DNA of 64,000 nt from positions 53,936 to 117,935 of the forward strand of contig JAFWHB010000009.1 in the NCBI GenBank assembly GCA_017512145.1, given 5' to 3'. Below the pieces are notes generated by a model that did no database searches, was not told the origin of the DNA, and saw only the letters and a program-made list of their open reading frames with translations. This DNA is from Mogibacterium sp. (GTDB lineage Bacteria; Bacillota; Clostridia; Peptostreptococcales; Anaerovoracaceae). Numbering within the stretch: position 1 is the first letter of the stretch; the number at the start of each line of letters is the position of its first letter. The position numbers and the translations under genes were made by a program. This document shows positions 1 through 9,024 of this stretch, in pieces.

Positions 1-219
1 ACCGAGATCGGCGACGGATACTGCATGATCAAGAACGTTGAGACTGGCGAAGTCTGGAAGGAAGAGTGTGACTGCGTTGTAAACGGTCTCGGATTTGTTC
101 CTAACGATCAGTTCGCATCCATCAAGAACAAGCACCTCCACAGATGCGGAACATGCGTCAAGTGGGGAGCACTCAGAGAAGTAATCTGGGGAGCATGGGA
201 TGTAGCCATGACTATTTAA
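1..219 (+). CDS. C-terminal end of an FAD/NAD(P)-dependent flavin oxidoreductase (partial)
   Basis: The reading frame is open from base 1 and stops at 217-219, so only the last 72 residues are present. They look like the end of the pyridine-nucleotide-disulphide-oxidoreductase half of an old-yellow-enzyme-type reductase: a CDCVVNGLGFVPND strand typical of the second FAD/NAD fold, and a closing WGAWDVAMTI that parallels the C-terminus of the complete paralogue at 7081-9024 (ends YEAADIALSI). The substrate cannot be inferred. It is followed after about 30 bases by a 25-bp perfect hairpin that probably ends its transcript. Confidence 0.6.
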   Translation, partial: TEIGDGYCMIKNVETGEVWKEECDCVVNGLGFVPNDQFASIKNKHLHRCGTCVKWGALREVIWGAWDVAMTI

Positions 220-250
220 TCATTACAAGTTGATTATTTGAATTAAAGCA

Positions 251-307
251 AGCGAGAGGGGTTCTCCGAACGACCTGAAAACGGTCGTTCGGAGAACCCC
301 TCTCGCT
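251..307. terminator. 25-bp perfect hairpin downstream of the partial reductase
   Basis: Bases 251-275 and 283-307 are perfect reverse complements around the 7-base loop TGAAAAC. The plus-strand continuation is TTATTATTAAAT, a mediocre U-tract. The stem is longer than an ordinary terminator and its loop and 3' flank recur in the next copy (see the repeat at 251-435), so it may be a mobile or structured repeat acting as a terminator. Confidence 0.6.
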
Positions 308-435
308 GCTTATTATTAAATAATCAATAATGCTTAACCCAGCGGGGACGAGGTGGACTACCTGAAAACGGTAGTCTGGGGAACCCCTCCCCATCTTATT
401 ATTTAATAATCAATAATTCTTAGCCCAGCGAGGTT
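251..435. repeat. Tandem ~87-bp hairpin-containing repeat, two copies plus a partial third
   Basis: The core CCTGAAAACGG occurs at 274-284 and again at 361-371, 87 bases apart. The AT-rich 22-mer following each arm (TTATTATT, A or T, then AATAATCAATAAT) starts at 310 and at 396, 86 bases apart, and each is followed by a CTTA(A/G)CCCAGCG motif (332 and 419). Only copy one keeps a perfect long stem; copy two pairs well only in its inner 6 bp. This is the whole content of the gap between 220 and 500. No gene is apparent here. Confidence 0.7.
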
Positions 436-500
436 TGGAAAGGGATAACCCGGCGGGGTTTGTGTCTATCTGTAATAATGTAAGATATTGAGATCGTCTG

Positions 501-824
501 TTATTTGCCCATTTTCTTGTTGGATTTGATTATATATACGACGGTCGCGATCATCATAGCTATTTCGAGGAGGAAGCTCCAGCCATAGCCTTTGGTAATG
601 TCTATACCCATGAAGATGAATATAGCTGTGATCATCAGGAAGACTATGCCGGACTGTCTGAAGTACGGCTTCTTATCCATCGTGTCTCTTACGATCTGCG
701 AGCTGAACAGGTAGGCTGTGTTGAACGGGAAGCCTATGTTCATAAACTGCAGTACCGCGATGATAAGAGATATCGCTGCGAATCCGAATGGCAGCAGCAT
801 GATTCCAATTGCGACTTTGTCCAT
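501..824 (-). CDS. Small membrane protein (DUF3784-like), 107 aa
   Basis: Three hydrophobic segments (about residues 5-28, 60-76 and 83-98) separated by a polar stretch with RDTMDKKPYFRQSG, and a Lys-rich C-terminal end (SNKKMGK). This layout resembles short uncharacterised Bacillota membrane proteins of the DUF3784 type, but that assignment is by impression. The start has a GGGGGAT sequence about 8 bases upstream. It follows the glycosidase-like gene at 878 on the same strand with 53 bases between, so the two may be co-transcribed. Confidence 0.6.
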   Translation of the reverse strand: MDKVAIGIMLLPFGFAAISLIIAVLQFMNIGFPFNTAYLFSSQIVRDTMDKKPYFRQSGIVFLMITAIFIFMGIDITKGYGWSFLLEIAMMIATVVYIIKSNKKMGK

Positions 825-877
825 ATATGTATCCCCCTCTGATGATTGATGTATGGTCCCGGCAGCACCAGATAATG

Positions 878-2701
878 CTACTCGTTCCAGATGGATTTGT
901 ATTGTTTGTACTTATTGATATCCGAAAGCGCATTCCATGGTATGAAGCCGCCATTCAGGCCTGCTTCTTCAAGGGCTCTTATCTGGTCTTCCATCTTCTC
1001 CGAGTCATAAGTTACTGATGGTGCCCAGTATGGTGTATTGTAGCCCGTGATCCAGGTCCTTGCTGCGGCAGGATTCTGCAGACGCTTCTGCTGCTTGGCT
1101 GCTCTCTTGGCCCATCTCAGAACTGAATCGTATGGATGTGCCCAAGGCTCGTCGCCCTGGAAGTGGTCTGTGTAAGGCATCGCACTGATGGCATCGACTA
1201 TATTCGAGATCGCCGTCCAGTACTGTCCGTAGGCTGTTACGTAACTGTAGGCACTCTCGCCGAAGACATCGACTGAGATGTACGCACCGGCCTCTCTCAG
1301 CTGGTCTGCAGCATAGAAGCAGAAGTTCTGGATTGCCTGAGCCTTCTCTTCGCCGTACTTGTTGCGGAAATCCGCATTGCCTGACTTTGACATATCATAG
1401 GTCGCCTCAGGGAACCTGACATAGTCAAACTGGATCTCGTTGAAGCCGAACTTCTCAACGGCCTCCTGCGCCAGTCTTACATTGTACTCCCAGACTCCTC
1501 TTGAGAAGCCGCTCGGCCAGCTCGTGCTGCCTGCGTACTTGATGCAGTCTTCAGGATGATCCTTGGCATACTGCGGGTCATTGAAAACAACGATCCTGCC
1601 GATCAGATACACGCCCGTCTCTCTCAGGGCATCGACGCTCTTCTTATAGTCCTCTACCGTCGCATAAGCGCTCTTATACGAAGTCGGCGACAGCTCCTTG
1701 GCAACATCTGACTGGAATGCGAGATATCCGTCCTTGAGGTCCATGACAACAGCATTGCAGTCGGTCTTATTGATGATCTTGATATATTTGTCTGAATGTA
1801 CAGCCGCCTCGCCGTTGAGATACATGGTCCTTGCGTAGGAGCAGAATTCATTGCCCTCGATCGGAGTCTTCTCGTACGGATAGTAGTCGAGATTCTTGGC
1901 CTCGCCGCCGTAGAGATTGAATCTGAACTTGTCCTTCTTGGCCTTCTTGTATTCGCCGTGCTCGTTGTAGTTGGCGTCAGCCTCTTCCTGGGTGCCTGCC
2001 ATGTACTTGCCATAGACATAGCCCTCAGCCAGCTGGCCATCCAGAGTCGTATATGCGACCTTGTACTTGTGTATGAATCCGTTCTCGAGCAAAGCATCAT
2101 GTCCTGCGACCGGAAGGACTGTGCCCTTCGGCGCAAATGATGCGATCGCCGGGCCTTCCTTGTCTGCATAGATAGTTGCAGGTGTCCTGACATATACTGC
2201 CGTCTCGAGTACTGTGTCGTCTATTGTATCTGCAAGGCTGTCCTCGGACATATAGAGGTCATTACTGTCATCAGGGAAAACCGTAGACTTGATCTCCTCT
2301 ATCTCACCCTTAGCGCCCTCAGCCTGTTCCTCAGCACCTGCATCAGCCTCTGCAGGCTGCGCTTCATCTGCCTCACTTCCAATGAGGTCAGCACTTACCT
2401 TGTAATATTTGATGCCATCTACAGTGATGCTCTTGCGGTATTTCTCTACGCGGGAACCCCTGATCACCTTGCCGGCCTCTTCAAGAGTACCGGAAGCCTC
2501 GGCAGCCTGATCTGCGGCTTCACCTTCCTGTGCGGCATCAGCCTCTGCATCATGCATCTTATATACCCTGACTGTATTGGAGTTGCCTGCTGCGAATGAA
2601 GCTGAATGCCACTGCCCCAGCATGACATAATAAACAGTCCCCGCAATAGCGAGAAGCAGCAGTGATATCAGAACGGTAACAGCCAGTCGGAACTTCTTCA
2701 T
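878..2701 (-). CDS. Membrane-anchored putative glycoside hydrolase (DUF4015 family)
   Basis: Residues 7-29 form an N-terminal membrane anchor, followed by an acidic, Ala/Glu-rich low-complexity linker (about 50-135) and an SH3-like stretch (about 165-235). From about 310 to the end there is a TIM-barrel-like domain typical of DUF4015 putative glycosyl hydrolases. Diagnostic pieces are NAVVMDLKDGYLAFQS, GVYLIGRIVVFND and FNEIQFDYVRFPE, the last holding the conserved Asp of the family. Substrate is unknown; family members are predicted to act on extracellular or wall-associated polysaccharide. The start has an AAGGAG site 10 bases upstream. Confidence 0.8.
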   Translation of the reverse strand: MKKFRLAVTVLISLLLLAIAGTVYYVMLGQWHSASFAAGNSNTVRVYKMHDAEADAAQEGEAADQAAEASGTLEEAGKVIRGSRVEKYRKSITVDGIKYYKVSADLIGSEADEAQPAEADAGAEEQAEGAKGEIEEIKSTVFPDDSNDLYMSEDSLADTIDDTVLETAVYVRTPATIYADKEGPAIASFAPKGTVLPVAGHDALLENGFIHKYKVAYTTLDGQLAEGYVYGKYMAGTQEEADANYNEHGEYKKAKKDKFRFNLYGGEAKNLDYYPYEKTPIEGNEFCSYARTMYLNGEAAVHSDKYIKIINKTDCNAVVMDLKDGYLAFQSDVAKELSPTSYKSAYATVEDYKKSVDALRETGVYLIGRIVVFNDPQYAKDHPEDCIKYAGSTSWPSGFSRGVWEYNVRLAQEAVEKFGFNEIQFDYVRFPEATYDMSKSGNADFRNKYGEEKAQAIQNFCFYAADQLREAGAYISVDVFGESAYSYVTAYGQYWTAISNIVDAISAMPYTDHFQGDEPWAHPYDSVLRWAKRAAKQQKRLQNPAAARTWITGYNTPYWAPSVTYDSEKMEDQIRALEEAGLNGGFIPWNALSDINKYKQYKSIWNE

Positions 2702-2823
2702 TTCTAGTTAACTCCTTGCGGCACAAAATACTCTATGCCTGAATGTACTTATGTCTGATTATAACCCAATTAGTAATCCTGCCCCAATTGTATTTAGAAA
2801 TATTCAGATTAGCATAAAGCAAG

Positions 2824-3285
2824 TCATTCCGACATCTCATCCGGCAGATTGCGGATCATCTCAATATAAGGCATCCTGCGGAAGCCCTTGCGTCTGTATA
2901 TACCGTTTGCATGCTCATTATCATCCTCAGATTCAAGTCTGTGAACAGCTTCAGGATAGGCTGACTGTATATACGCGAGGAATTCAGACGCAAGGCCTGT
3001 CCCCTGCAGTTCCTTCTCAAGATACAGATCCTCGATCCAGATGCATCGTCTGCCGAATTCTGTCGCGAAGCTGTGCGCTATCATGGCATAGCCACGGACT
3101 GTTCCATCTTCATCAGTGAAGACAAATCCGTCAGCAAACGGGCTATCTGAAATGCACTCTGTGATGTCATTATTGAATATCTCATCTGACGGGAGGAGCC
3201 ATGTAGCATCTGATGAGTAGAAATCTCTCATCATCTCCATGACCCTCGGTCTGTCAGATTCAGTTATCTTACGTATATTGCTCAT
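2824..3285 (-). CDS. GNAT-family N-acetyltransferase
   Basis: A 153-residue single-domain GNAT protein. It shows the acetyl-CoA-binding region (WIEDLYLEKELQGTGLASEF, a variant of the Q/RxxGxG/A motif) and a C-terminal NGIYRRKGFRRMPY element. The acceptor substrate cannot be predicted. It starts one base downstream of the stop of the aldo/keto reductase (3287), so translation is probably coupled and both come from one transcript. Confidence 0.85.
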   Translation of the reverse strand: MSNIRKITESDRPRVMEMMRDFYSSDATWLLPSDEIFNNDITECISDSPFADGFVFTDEDGTVRGYAMIAHSFATEFGRRCIWIEDLYLEKELQGTGLASEFLAYIQSAYPEAVHRLESEDDNEHANGIYRRKGFRRMPYIEMIRNLPDEMSE

Positions 3286-3286
3286 T

Positions 3287-4468
3287 CTAGTATCCGAATA
3301 TCGCCTCTGCTCTCTTCATATTATTGCGTATCTCTACGCCGAATGGGCATCTTGTCTCGCAGAGTCCGCACTGCAGGCAGTCACTTGCGTGATGCTCAAG
3401 GACCTTATAATGCATTGCCTCTGTCTCAGGAACTCTGAACCCATCAGAACCCTCTGCGATACCATTGGACTCATTGTGTGCAACTGCAAGGTTGAGGAAC
3501 TTGGTAACATCAGCGATATTGATATTTGCCGGGCACGGATGGCAGTGAGTGCAGTACATGCAGTGGCCTTCCCAGCTGACCCTAGGGAATGCAGCGAAAG
3601 CCTCTGCAAATGACTTCTCCTCCTCGGATGCCTCGCAGTATCTGATGCTCTCTCTAAGCTGCTCTTCGTTCCTTGCGCCTGAACAGATGGTAGCGACTGC
3701 CGGTCTTGAGAGTGCATAGCTGATGCACTGAGCCGGAGTAAGTGAAGCTCCTGCAGGTGAAAGCTTGTCGTCCAGGATATCACCTCCGGCGAAAGCCTTC
3801 ATAACAGTGATGCCTACACCCATATCCTCACAGAGCTCATAGAGTCTCTGTCTGTCAGGATCCATGTTCTTGAATCCGCCTTCGTATACCTCGTCTGCCC
3901 ACAGATCATCGACATTCTCAGTACCCGGAAGCATGTCATATACATAATTGACACTGAACATCAGGACTTCGATATCCCCTTCTGAGATCGCTCTGATAGC
4001 AACCTTAGGATTGTGGGATGAGAGACCTATGTGTCTTATCCTGCCTTCAGCCTTGAGCTGCTTTGCATAGTCAACAATACCATTGGCCTTGATCGCATCC
4101 CAGTCACTGTCTGCATCGCAGTAATGGATCATTCCGACATCTATATAGTCTGTTCCGAGTCTCTCAAGAGAATCCTCAAAGGCTGCCTTGACATCATTAA
4201 GGTTGCGGCTCCTCTCATACTGCCCATTCTTCCAGACAGATGAGATGTGCGACTGTATTATGAACTTGTCACGTCTTCCCTTAAGAGCCTCTCCGACAGC
4301 TGATCTTGCATCAGGGTCTGATGTGAAGAGGTCAAAGTAATTGACGCCGGCCTCTTCAGCCATATCGAAGAACAGCTTTGCATTATTGTTGTCTTCCACG
4401 AAAGCCTCACAGCCGAGCGCTATAACACTGACATCAAGGCCTGTATTACCTAGTTTTCTGTATTCCAT
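3287..4468 (-). CDS. Aldo/keto-reductase-fold protein with C-terminal 4Fe-4S domain (COG1453 type)
   Basis: Residues 1-270 have the AKR barrel (start MEYRKLGNTGLDVSVIALG). The C-terminal part carries CMYCTHCHPCP and CLQCGLCETRCPFGVEI, a ferredoxin-like pair of cysteine clusters. The usual AKR Asp-x-x-x-x-Tyr catalytic segment reads FDLFTSDPDARSAVG, with no Tyr at the expected place, so a normal NADPH-ketoreductase mechanism is doubtful. It may work as an Fe-S redox protein. It sits between the iron alcohol dehydrogenase (own terminator at 4497-4527) and the acetyltransferase. Confidence 0.85.
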   Translation of the reverse strand: MEYRKLGNTGLDVSVIALGCEAFVEDNNNAKLFFDMAEEAGVNYFDLFTSDPDARSAVGEALKGRRDKFIIQSHISSVWKNGQYERSRNLNDVKAAFEDSLERLGTDYIDVGMIHYCDADSDWDAIKANGIVDYAKQLKAEGRIRHIGLSSHNPKVAIRAISEGDIEVLMFSVNYVYDMLPGTENVDDLWADEVYEGGFKNMDPDRQRLYELCEDMGVGITVMKAFAGGDILDDKLSPAGASLTPAQCISYALSRPAVATICSGARNEEQLRESIRYCEASEEEKSFAEAFAAFPRVSWEGHCMYCTHCHPCPANINIADVTKFLNLAVAHNESNGIAEGSDGFRVPETEAMHYKVLEHHASDCLQCGLCETRCPFGVEIRNNMKRAEAIFGY

Positions 4469-4496
4469 TTACTTGTCCCTTCGTCTTAACTCTATC

Positions 4497-4527
4497 TAAA
4501 ACGGGGTTATCCTCAGATAACCCCGTT
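4497..4527 (-). terminator. Rho-independent terminator of the iron alcohol dehydrogenase gene
   Basis: AAACGGGGTTATC (4498-4510) and GATAACCCCGTTT (4515-4527) form a 13-bp stem with a 4-base loop, followed on the minus strand by TTTTAGAT. It lies 40 bases past the stop at 4568. Confidence 0.85.
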
Positions 4528-4567
4528 TGCTATGTTGCCATATATTATAGCAAGTGTCAATCAGCTA

Positions 4568-5737
4568 TTACATGCACATCTTGAAAATGTTCTCAACGTC
4601 TTCGAGAGTGAGATCTGTAAGTCCGTGAACTACTTCCTTGCCTCTGAGTGCCTTAACAGCCATATCGTGGAGCTTGCTCTCTTCAACGCCGAATGCTGCG
4701 AGGTGGCTCTCAAGACCGAGCTTGCCATAGAGCCAGTCAGTAAGTGCGTCGATTGTTGCCTGAGCGCCTTCCATAACATCCATACCCTCAGCGATGTTCA
4801 TGCAGGCAGTTCCGAATCTGTAGAATGCAGGAGCTGTCTCGTCAGAGAGAATGTACTGCATCCATCTTGGCATCAGGATAGCGATTCCGTGTCCATGAGG
4901 AATCTCATAGAAAGCAGCGATTCCGTACTCTGTGAGGTGAAGCGGCATGTCTGAAGAACCGCCCTGGTCTACGATTCCGCCTGTGATCATGTAAGAAGCG
5001 AGTGACAGTGTCTCTCTTGCCTCTTCATTTGTAGGCTCTGCGATAGCGATAGGAGCTGTTCTGATGACGTTGCGGCACATTGCTTCCATCCACTCATCGA
5101 TGAAGGAGATCTTGTGCTCCTTGATAAAGTAACGGATATCTGTAACGTGTGACAGGATATCTGCTGCTCCGACTGCTGTCTGGTAAGCACTTACAGTGTA
5201 GGAGATGGTAGGATCTACAAATGCTGCTACCGGCTGGAATGTCTCGCCCCATGGGTCGAGCTTCTGATTTGTATCAGCGTTGGAGATAACAGCCCATGCA
5301 TCGTTCTCTGAACCAGCTGCTGCCATTGTAGGGATAGCGATCAGAGGAAGTCCCTGGTCAACGCTTGCTTCCTGAGTTACGAGGTCCCAGCAGTCTCCGT
5401 CATAGAACTTAGCCTGTGTTACAACCTTAGCTGCGTCGATTACAGAGCCGCCGCCTACAGCGAGTACTACGTTACAGTCGAACTCTTTGCATACATCAGT
5501 AGCCTTGTTGACTGTTGTGTACTGTGGGTTTGGCTCGATACCATGGAACTCATGAACCTCAACACCCTCAAGTGCCTTCATTACTCTGTCATATGTTCCA
5601 TTCTTCTTGATTGATCCGCCGCCGTACATGAGGAGAACCTTGTCTCCGTATTTCTTAACGCATGCTCCGAGGTTGTTCTCGATCTGGTCCGGTCCGAAGT
5701 AAAGCTTAGTTGGGTTGTAGAATGTATAGTTATTCAT
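4568..5737 (-). CDS. Iron-containing alcohol dehydrogenase (butanol dehydrogenase / YqhD type)
   Basis: A 389-residue group III alcohol dehydrogenase, the usual length. It has the start NNYTFYNPTKLYFG, nucleotide-binding AVGGGSVIDAAKV (about 95-107), and metal-ligand regions SHVTDIRYF and EIPHGHGIAILMP with the conserved HxxxH-like histidines. It should catalyse NAD(P)H-dependent interconversion of an aldehyde and an alcohol. Its neighbours, an MFS transporter and an OYE-type reductase on the same strand, suggest a role in a reductive pathway for an imported compound. That link is contextual only. Confidence 0.9.
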   Translation of the reverse strand: MNNYTFYNPTKLYFGPDQIENNLGACVKKYGDKVLLMYGGGSIKKNGTYDRVMKALEGVEVHEFHGIEPNPQYTTVNKATDVCKEFDCNVVLAVGGGSVIDAAKVVTQAKFYDGDCWDLVTQEASVDQGLPLIAIPTMAAAGSENDAWAVISNADTNQKLDPWGETFQPVAAFVDPTISYTVSAYQTAVGAADILSHVTDIRYFIKEHKISFIDEWMEAMCRNVIRTAPIAIAEPTNEEARETLSLASYMITGGIVDQGGSSDMPLHLTEYGIAAFYEIPHGHGIAILMPRWMQYILSDETAPAFYRFGTACMNIAEGMDVMEGAQATIDALTDWLYGKLGLESHLAAFGVEESKLHDMAVKALRGKEVVHGLTDLTLEDVENIFKMCM

Positions 5738-5805
5738 CTCTATTTCCTTTCTGCGATATGCAAGTGAATGTCTGATGTGCTGTTTTCTGTCTTTATCTAT
5801 AAATA

Positions 5806-6996
5806 TTAGTTCTTCTTGTTAGCTCTCTTAGCTTCGATTACTGCCCAGATGAGTCCTGCGATGATTACGATGACAAATCCGTACTGTACCGGTACACGAG
5901 GGCTGTCAGAACCAGTGAAGTTCATTACTGCCTGGATGAAGTATGTTGTCAGGAAGCATCCGATGTTCATGCCGGATACGAAGATAGCTACTGCCATCGA
6001 CTGCTTGTCCTTAGGTACATACTCAGAATATGTATTGACTGTTCCCGGCCATACTGTCTGTACAGCTGTTCCTGAGAGCAGTGCGCCAAGTACGATAAAG
6101 AATACACTGTGTCCGAATGCGATGCAAGCTGTTCCTGCGATCCACATTACAAGGCCGATTGGGACTACCAGCTTGCCTGCCTTAGTTGACAGAGGGTTGA
6201 ACAGGAATCCGCCGCACATGTTGCCGATGCAGTATACGGAGAGAAGTGCGCCTGCTACTGCAGCTCCGCCGATCTCCTCATAAGCGCAGATCGAAGACAT
6301 GTTCAGAAGTACTGTGTAGAATGCGAAGAATACGAGTGCGAACATTACAGCTGTGAACAGTGCGTATCCAGGCATTTTGCCGTGCTCAGGAACCTGTGAA
6401 GGTGCCTCAACGTTGTTGGCAGCGACTTCCTCTTCAGTAGGCTGCTTGAGGAAGATCAGGATGAGTGCCAGTGGAACGAGTGCGATCAGGTGGAACCAGA
6501 AGCAGTACTTTGCGCTGTGGTCAGCGAGCATTCCGGAAACGATCATGTAGAATACCGAACCTGCAGCGAGTGAAACTGTAGCCCAGCCGAGGTACTTAGG
6601 TCTTTCCTTGTCGTTGAACAGCTGCAGTGACATTGTGCCCTGGAGAGGGAATCCGATACCGATGCAGAATCCGACGATTCCTCTGAGTACATAGATAACT
6701 CCCAGTGAGTTTGTGAGTGCGCATGCAGCACCGCAGATAGCGATTCCGCCGAGTGAGATGACTGCAAGCTTCTTGAATCCGAGCTTGTTGAGAAGTGATC
6801 CTGCAACGAGTGAGCCCGGGATCATGCAAAGTGATGAAATAGTTGAAATGAGAAGTATTGCTGTGTAGCTCTTGTCAGCGAACATCTCTGTTGCCATTAC
6901 GTTGATAGCCGGCGACATGATGAAGATGACGTTAGCTGCAAAGTATGCAGCGAGCAAAGCTATGAAATTTCTCTTCTTCTGAACTTCGTAACTCAT
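5806..6996 (-). CDS. MFS transporter, paralogue A
   Basis: A 12-helix major facilitator of 396 residues. I place the start at 6996 (MSYEVQKKRN) because GGAGG lies 4 bases upstream (7001-7005), not at an upstream in-frame ATG at 7038. It has the family GFKKLAVISLGG loop after helix 2 and VLRGIVGFCIG in helix 4. It is almost the same protein as the transporter at 10047-11240; whole segments such as GFPLQGTMSLQLFND and FTGSDSPRVPVQYGF are identical. It lies just downstream of the OYE-type reductase (7081-9024), so it likely imports or exports that enzyme's substrate or product. Confidence 0.9.
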   Translation of the reverse strand: MSYEVQKKRNFIALLAAYFAANVIFIMSPAINVMATEMFADKSYTAILLISTISSLCMIPGSLVAGSLLNKLGFKKLAVISLGGIAICGAACALTNSLGVIYVLRGIVGFCIGIGFPLQGTMSLQLFNDKERPKYLGWATVSLAAGSVFYMIVSGMLADHSAKYCFWFHLIALVPLALILIFLKQPTEEEVAANNVEAPSQVPEHGKMPGYALFTAVMFALVFFAFYTVLLNMSSICAYEEIGGAAVAGALLSVYCIGNMCGGFLFNPLSTKAGKLVVPIGLVMWIAGTACIAFGHSVFFIVLGALLSGTAVQTVWPGTVNTYSEYVPKDKQSMAVAIFVSGMNIGCFLTTYFIQAVMNFTGSDSPRVPVQYGFVIVIIAGLIWAVIEAKRANKKN

Positions 6997-7080
6997 AATT
7001 CCTCCAAAATAATTCCTTGGTGATATTGTCATATTCATTATTGCGGGCAGCAGGGCTTGCCGCCCGCAGTAGTGACTGTA

Positions 7081-9024
7081 TTAGATGCTGAGCGCGATGT
7101 CAGCTGCCTCATATGTAGCTCCCCATACGAATCCTGCCTTCTTAGCATCGCCGATGACATATACATCATCTACGAGCTCCTTGACAGCCTCTTCGAGTGG
7201 GTTGTATGCCTTGTGGCCAAGTGCAAGTACGATTGAATCAAATCCATCAAGTACTTCTACCTCAGGATCCTTCTTGAGGAGATCCTTGTATGTGATTCCG
7301 CCAGGGATGAACTCCTGGATAGCTGTGCTTGCCATCATCCTGATGCCTGCTTCCTTCATCTCATTAAGGAGCATCGGCTTAGCATATGGGTCGAGATCCA
7401 TTACGAATCCGTCCTTCATCTCTACGATGGTAACGTCTCTCTTCTGCTCAGCAAGGAATGCTGCTGTTTCAGCTCCGATAAGTCCGCCGCCGCATACGAG
7501 TACCTTATGTCCTGTTACCTTCTTTCCGAGGAGAACTTCTGTAGGCTCGAGGATGTTAGCAGGATCAAGTCCAGGGATCCTTGGAACGAGGTTCTTGCTG
7601 CCTGTTGCGAGGATAACTGCATCCGGCTTCTCAGCCTTGATAAGATCAGCAGTTACTTCTGTGTTAAGGTGAACATCTACGCCGTACTTGTCGCACTGCT
7701 TGATCCAGTATCCGATTCCTCTGCCGATTGTTCCCTTTCCCGGAGGATATGAAGCTGCGAGGAATTCTCCGCCAAGGTGATCATCCTTCTCATAAAGTGA
7801 AACGTTGTGTCCGCGTCCTGCTGCGATCCATGCTGCGTGCATTCCGCCAGGACCGCCGCCTACTACCATGATCTTCTTAGGGGACTGTGTCTTGTTTGCT
7901 ACATACTCTTCTTCACATCCGTTAGTAGTGTTGACTACGCAGCGCATTGGCTCGTCTGTGAAGCAGTGCATGATGCAGCCCTGTCCGCATGAAATGCAAG
8001 GCATGATGTCTTCATAACGCTCTTCGAGAACTTTGGCTGCGAAGTGTGGATCTGCAACTGATGCTCTTCCGATGCAAACCATGTCAGCGCTTCCGTCTCT
8101 TACAACTGCCTCAGCGATCTCGCCGTCAGTGATTCTTCCTACTGTCATTACAGGAATGTTTACAGCCTGCTTGATTGCTGCTGCGTGTGGTACCTGATAT
8201 CCAGGTGCGAGGTATGATGAACCTACGCAGTACTGGAGGCTTCCGTATGTGGAGATCGATATGTTGATTGCATCTACGCCCTCTTCCTCGAGCATCTGAG
8301 CAACTGCTTTGGTCTCCTGGATCTCACGGCCGCCTTCGAGCATCTCAGATCCGCTGAGTCTTACTACGATCGGATAACCTTCGCCTACAACTTCTCTTGT
8401 ATATCTGATGACCAGCTTGAGGAATCTCATTCTGTTGTTCAGAGATCCGCCAAATTCATCTGTTCTCTTGTTTGCGTGTAATGAGAGGAACTGTGCTGGA
8501 AGATATCCGTGTGAAGCGTGGATCTCAAGTCCGTCATATCCTGCTTCCTTTACTCTTCTTGCAGCCTGTGCGTACTCTTCGATTACTCCGTAAACTTCTT
8601 CAGTTGTGAGTGCTCTTGGCATCTCCTGGCATGCAGGGCAAGGTACTGCGGAAGGAGCAACTACTTCGAGGCCCTCTGTGTATCCCTTGTTGGTCTCTCT
8701 GCCTGTGTGTCTCAGCTGGCAGAAGATCTTAGCGCCTGCTTCGTGAACAGAATCAGTCAGCTTCTTGTAGCTAGGAATTACGTAATCATCCCACATTCCG
8801 CATTCGTCCTTGAGGGACTTACCATTTCTTGCTATAGCGGAGCACTCCTGGATGATGAGTCCGAATCCGCCCTTAGCTCTTTCGGTGTAATACTTGATGA
8901 GTTCATCGGATGCTTCTCCATTGTGCTTTGCAAGGTTAGTTCCCATTGCCGGTACAACGAGTCTGTTCTTGATTGTGACATTACCGATCTTGATTGGTTC
9001 TGCCAGTGCTCTGATCTTGGACAT
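7081..9024 (-). CDS. NADH:flavin oxidoreductase, old-yellow-enzyme family (FMN + 4Fe-4S + FAD)
   Basis: A 647-residue enzyme with the full architecture of 2,4-dienoyl-CoA reductase, BaiCD and BaiH. It has an FMN-binding TIM barrel (about 1-340), a CISCGQGC...C 4Fe-4S motif (about 343-365), then an FAD/NAD(P) domain with KIMVVGGGPGGMHAA and a second LVCGGGLIGAE. It should reduce an activated C=C bond. The native substrate is unknown; an enoate, a steroid or an aromatic derivative would all fit. The operon continues into the MFS transporter. Upstream is a divergently transcribed TetR regulator, the probable controller. Confidence 0.92.
   Translation of the reverse strand: MSKIRALAEPIKIGNVTIKNRLVVPAMGTNLAKHNGEASDELIKYYTERAKGGFGLIIQECSAIARNGKSLKDECGMWDDYVIPSYKKLTDSVHEAGAKIFCQLRHTGRETNKGYTEGLEVVAPSAVPCPACQEMPRALTTEEVYGVIEEYAQAARRVKEAGYDGLEIHASHGYLPAQFLSLHANKRTDEFGGSLNNRMRFLKLVIRYTREVVGEGYPIVVRLSGSEMLEGGREIQETKAVAQMLEEEGVDAINISISTYGSLQYCVGSSYLAPGYQVPHAAAIKQAVNIPVMTVGRITDGEIAEAVVRDGSADMVCIGRASVADPHFAAKVLEERYEDIMPCISCGQGCIMHCFTDEPMRCVVNTTNGCEEEYVANKTQSPKKIMVVGGGPGGMHAAWIAAGRGHNVSLYEKDDHLGGEFLAASYPPGKGTIGRGIGYWIKQCDKYGVDVHLNTEVTADLIKAEKPDAVILATGSKNLVPRIPGLDPANILEPTEVLLGKKVTGHKVLVCGGGLIGAETAAFLAEQKRDVTIVEMKDGFVMDLDPYAKPMLLNEMKEAGIRMMASTAIQEFIPGGITYKDLLKKDPEVEVLDGFDSIVLALGHKAYNPLEEAVKELVDDVYVIGDAKKAGFVWGATYEAADIALSI

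Noticed and set aside
212..394. 60-codon minus frame with internal repeats
   Set aside because: It is the translation of the tandem hairpin element; no ribosome site or coding constraint.
5806..7038. Start at 7038 for MFS paralogue A
   Set aside because: The upstream ATG lacks a ribosome site; 6996 has GGAGG and aligns with paralogue B.
7081..9024. Bile-acid (bai) operon membership for the flavin reductase
   Set aside because: Architecture fits, but no other bai-type gene (ligase, hydroxysteroid dehydrogenase, dehydratase) is nearby and the family is broad.
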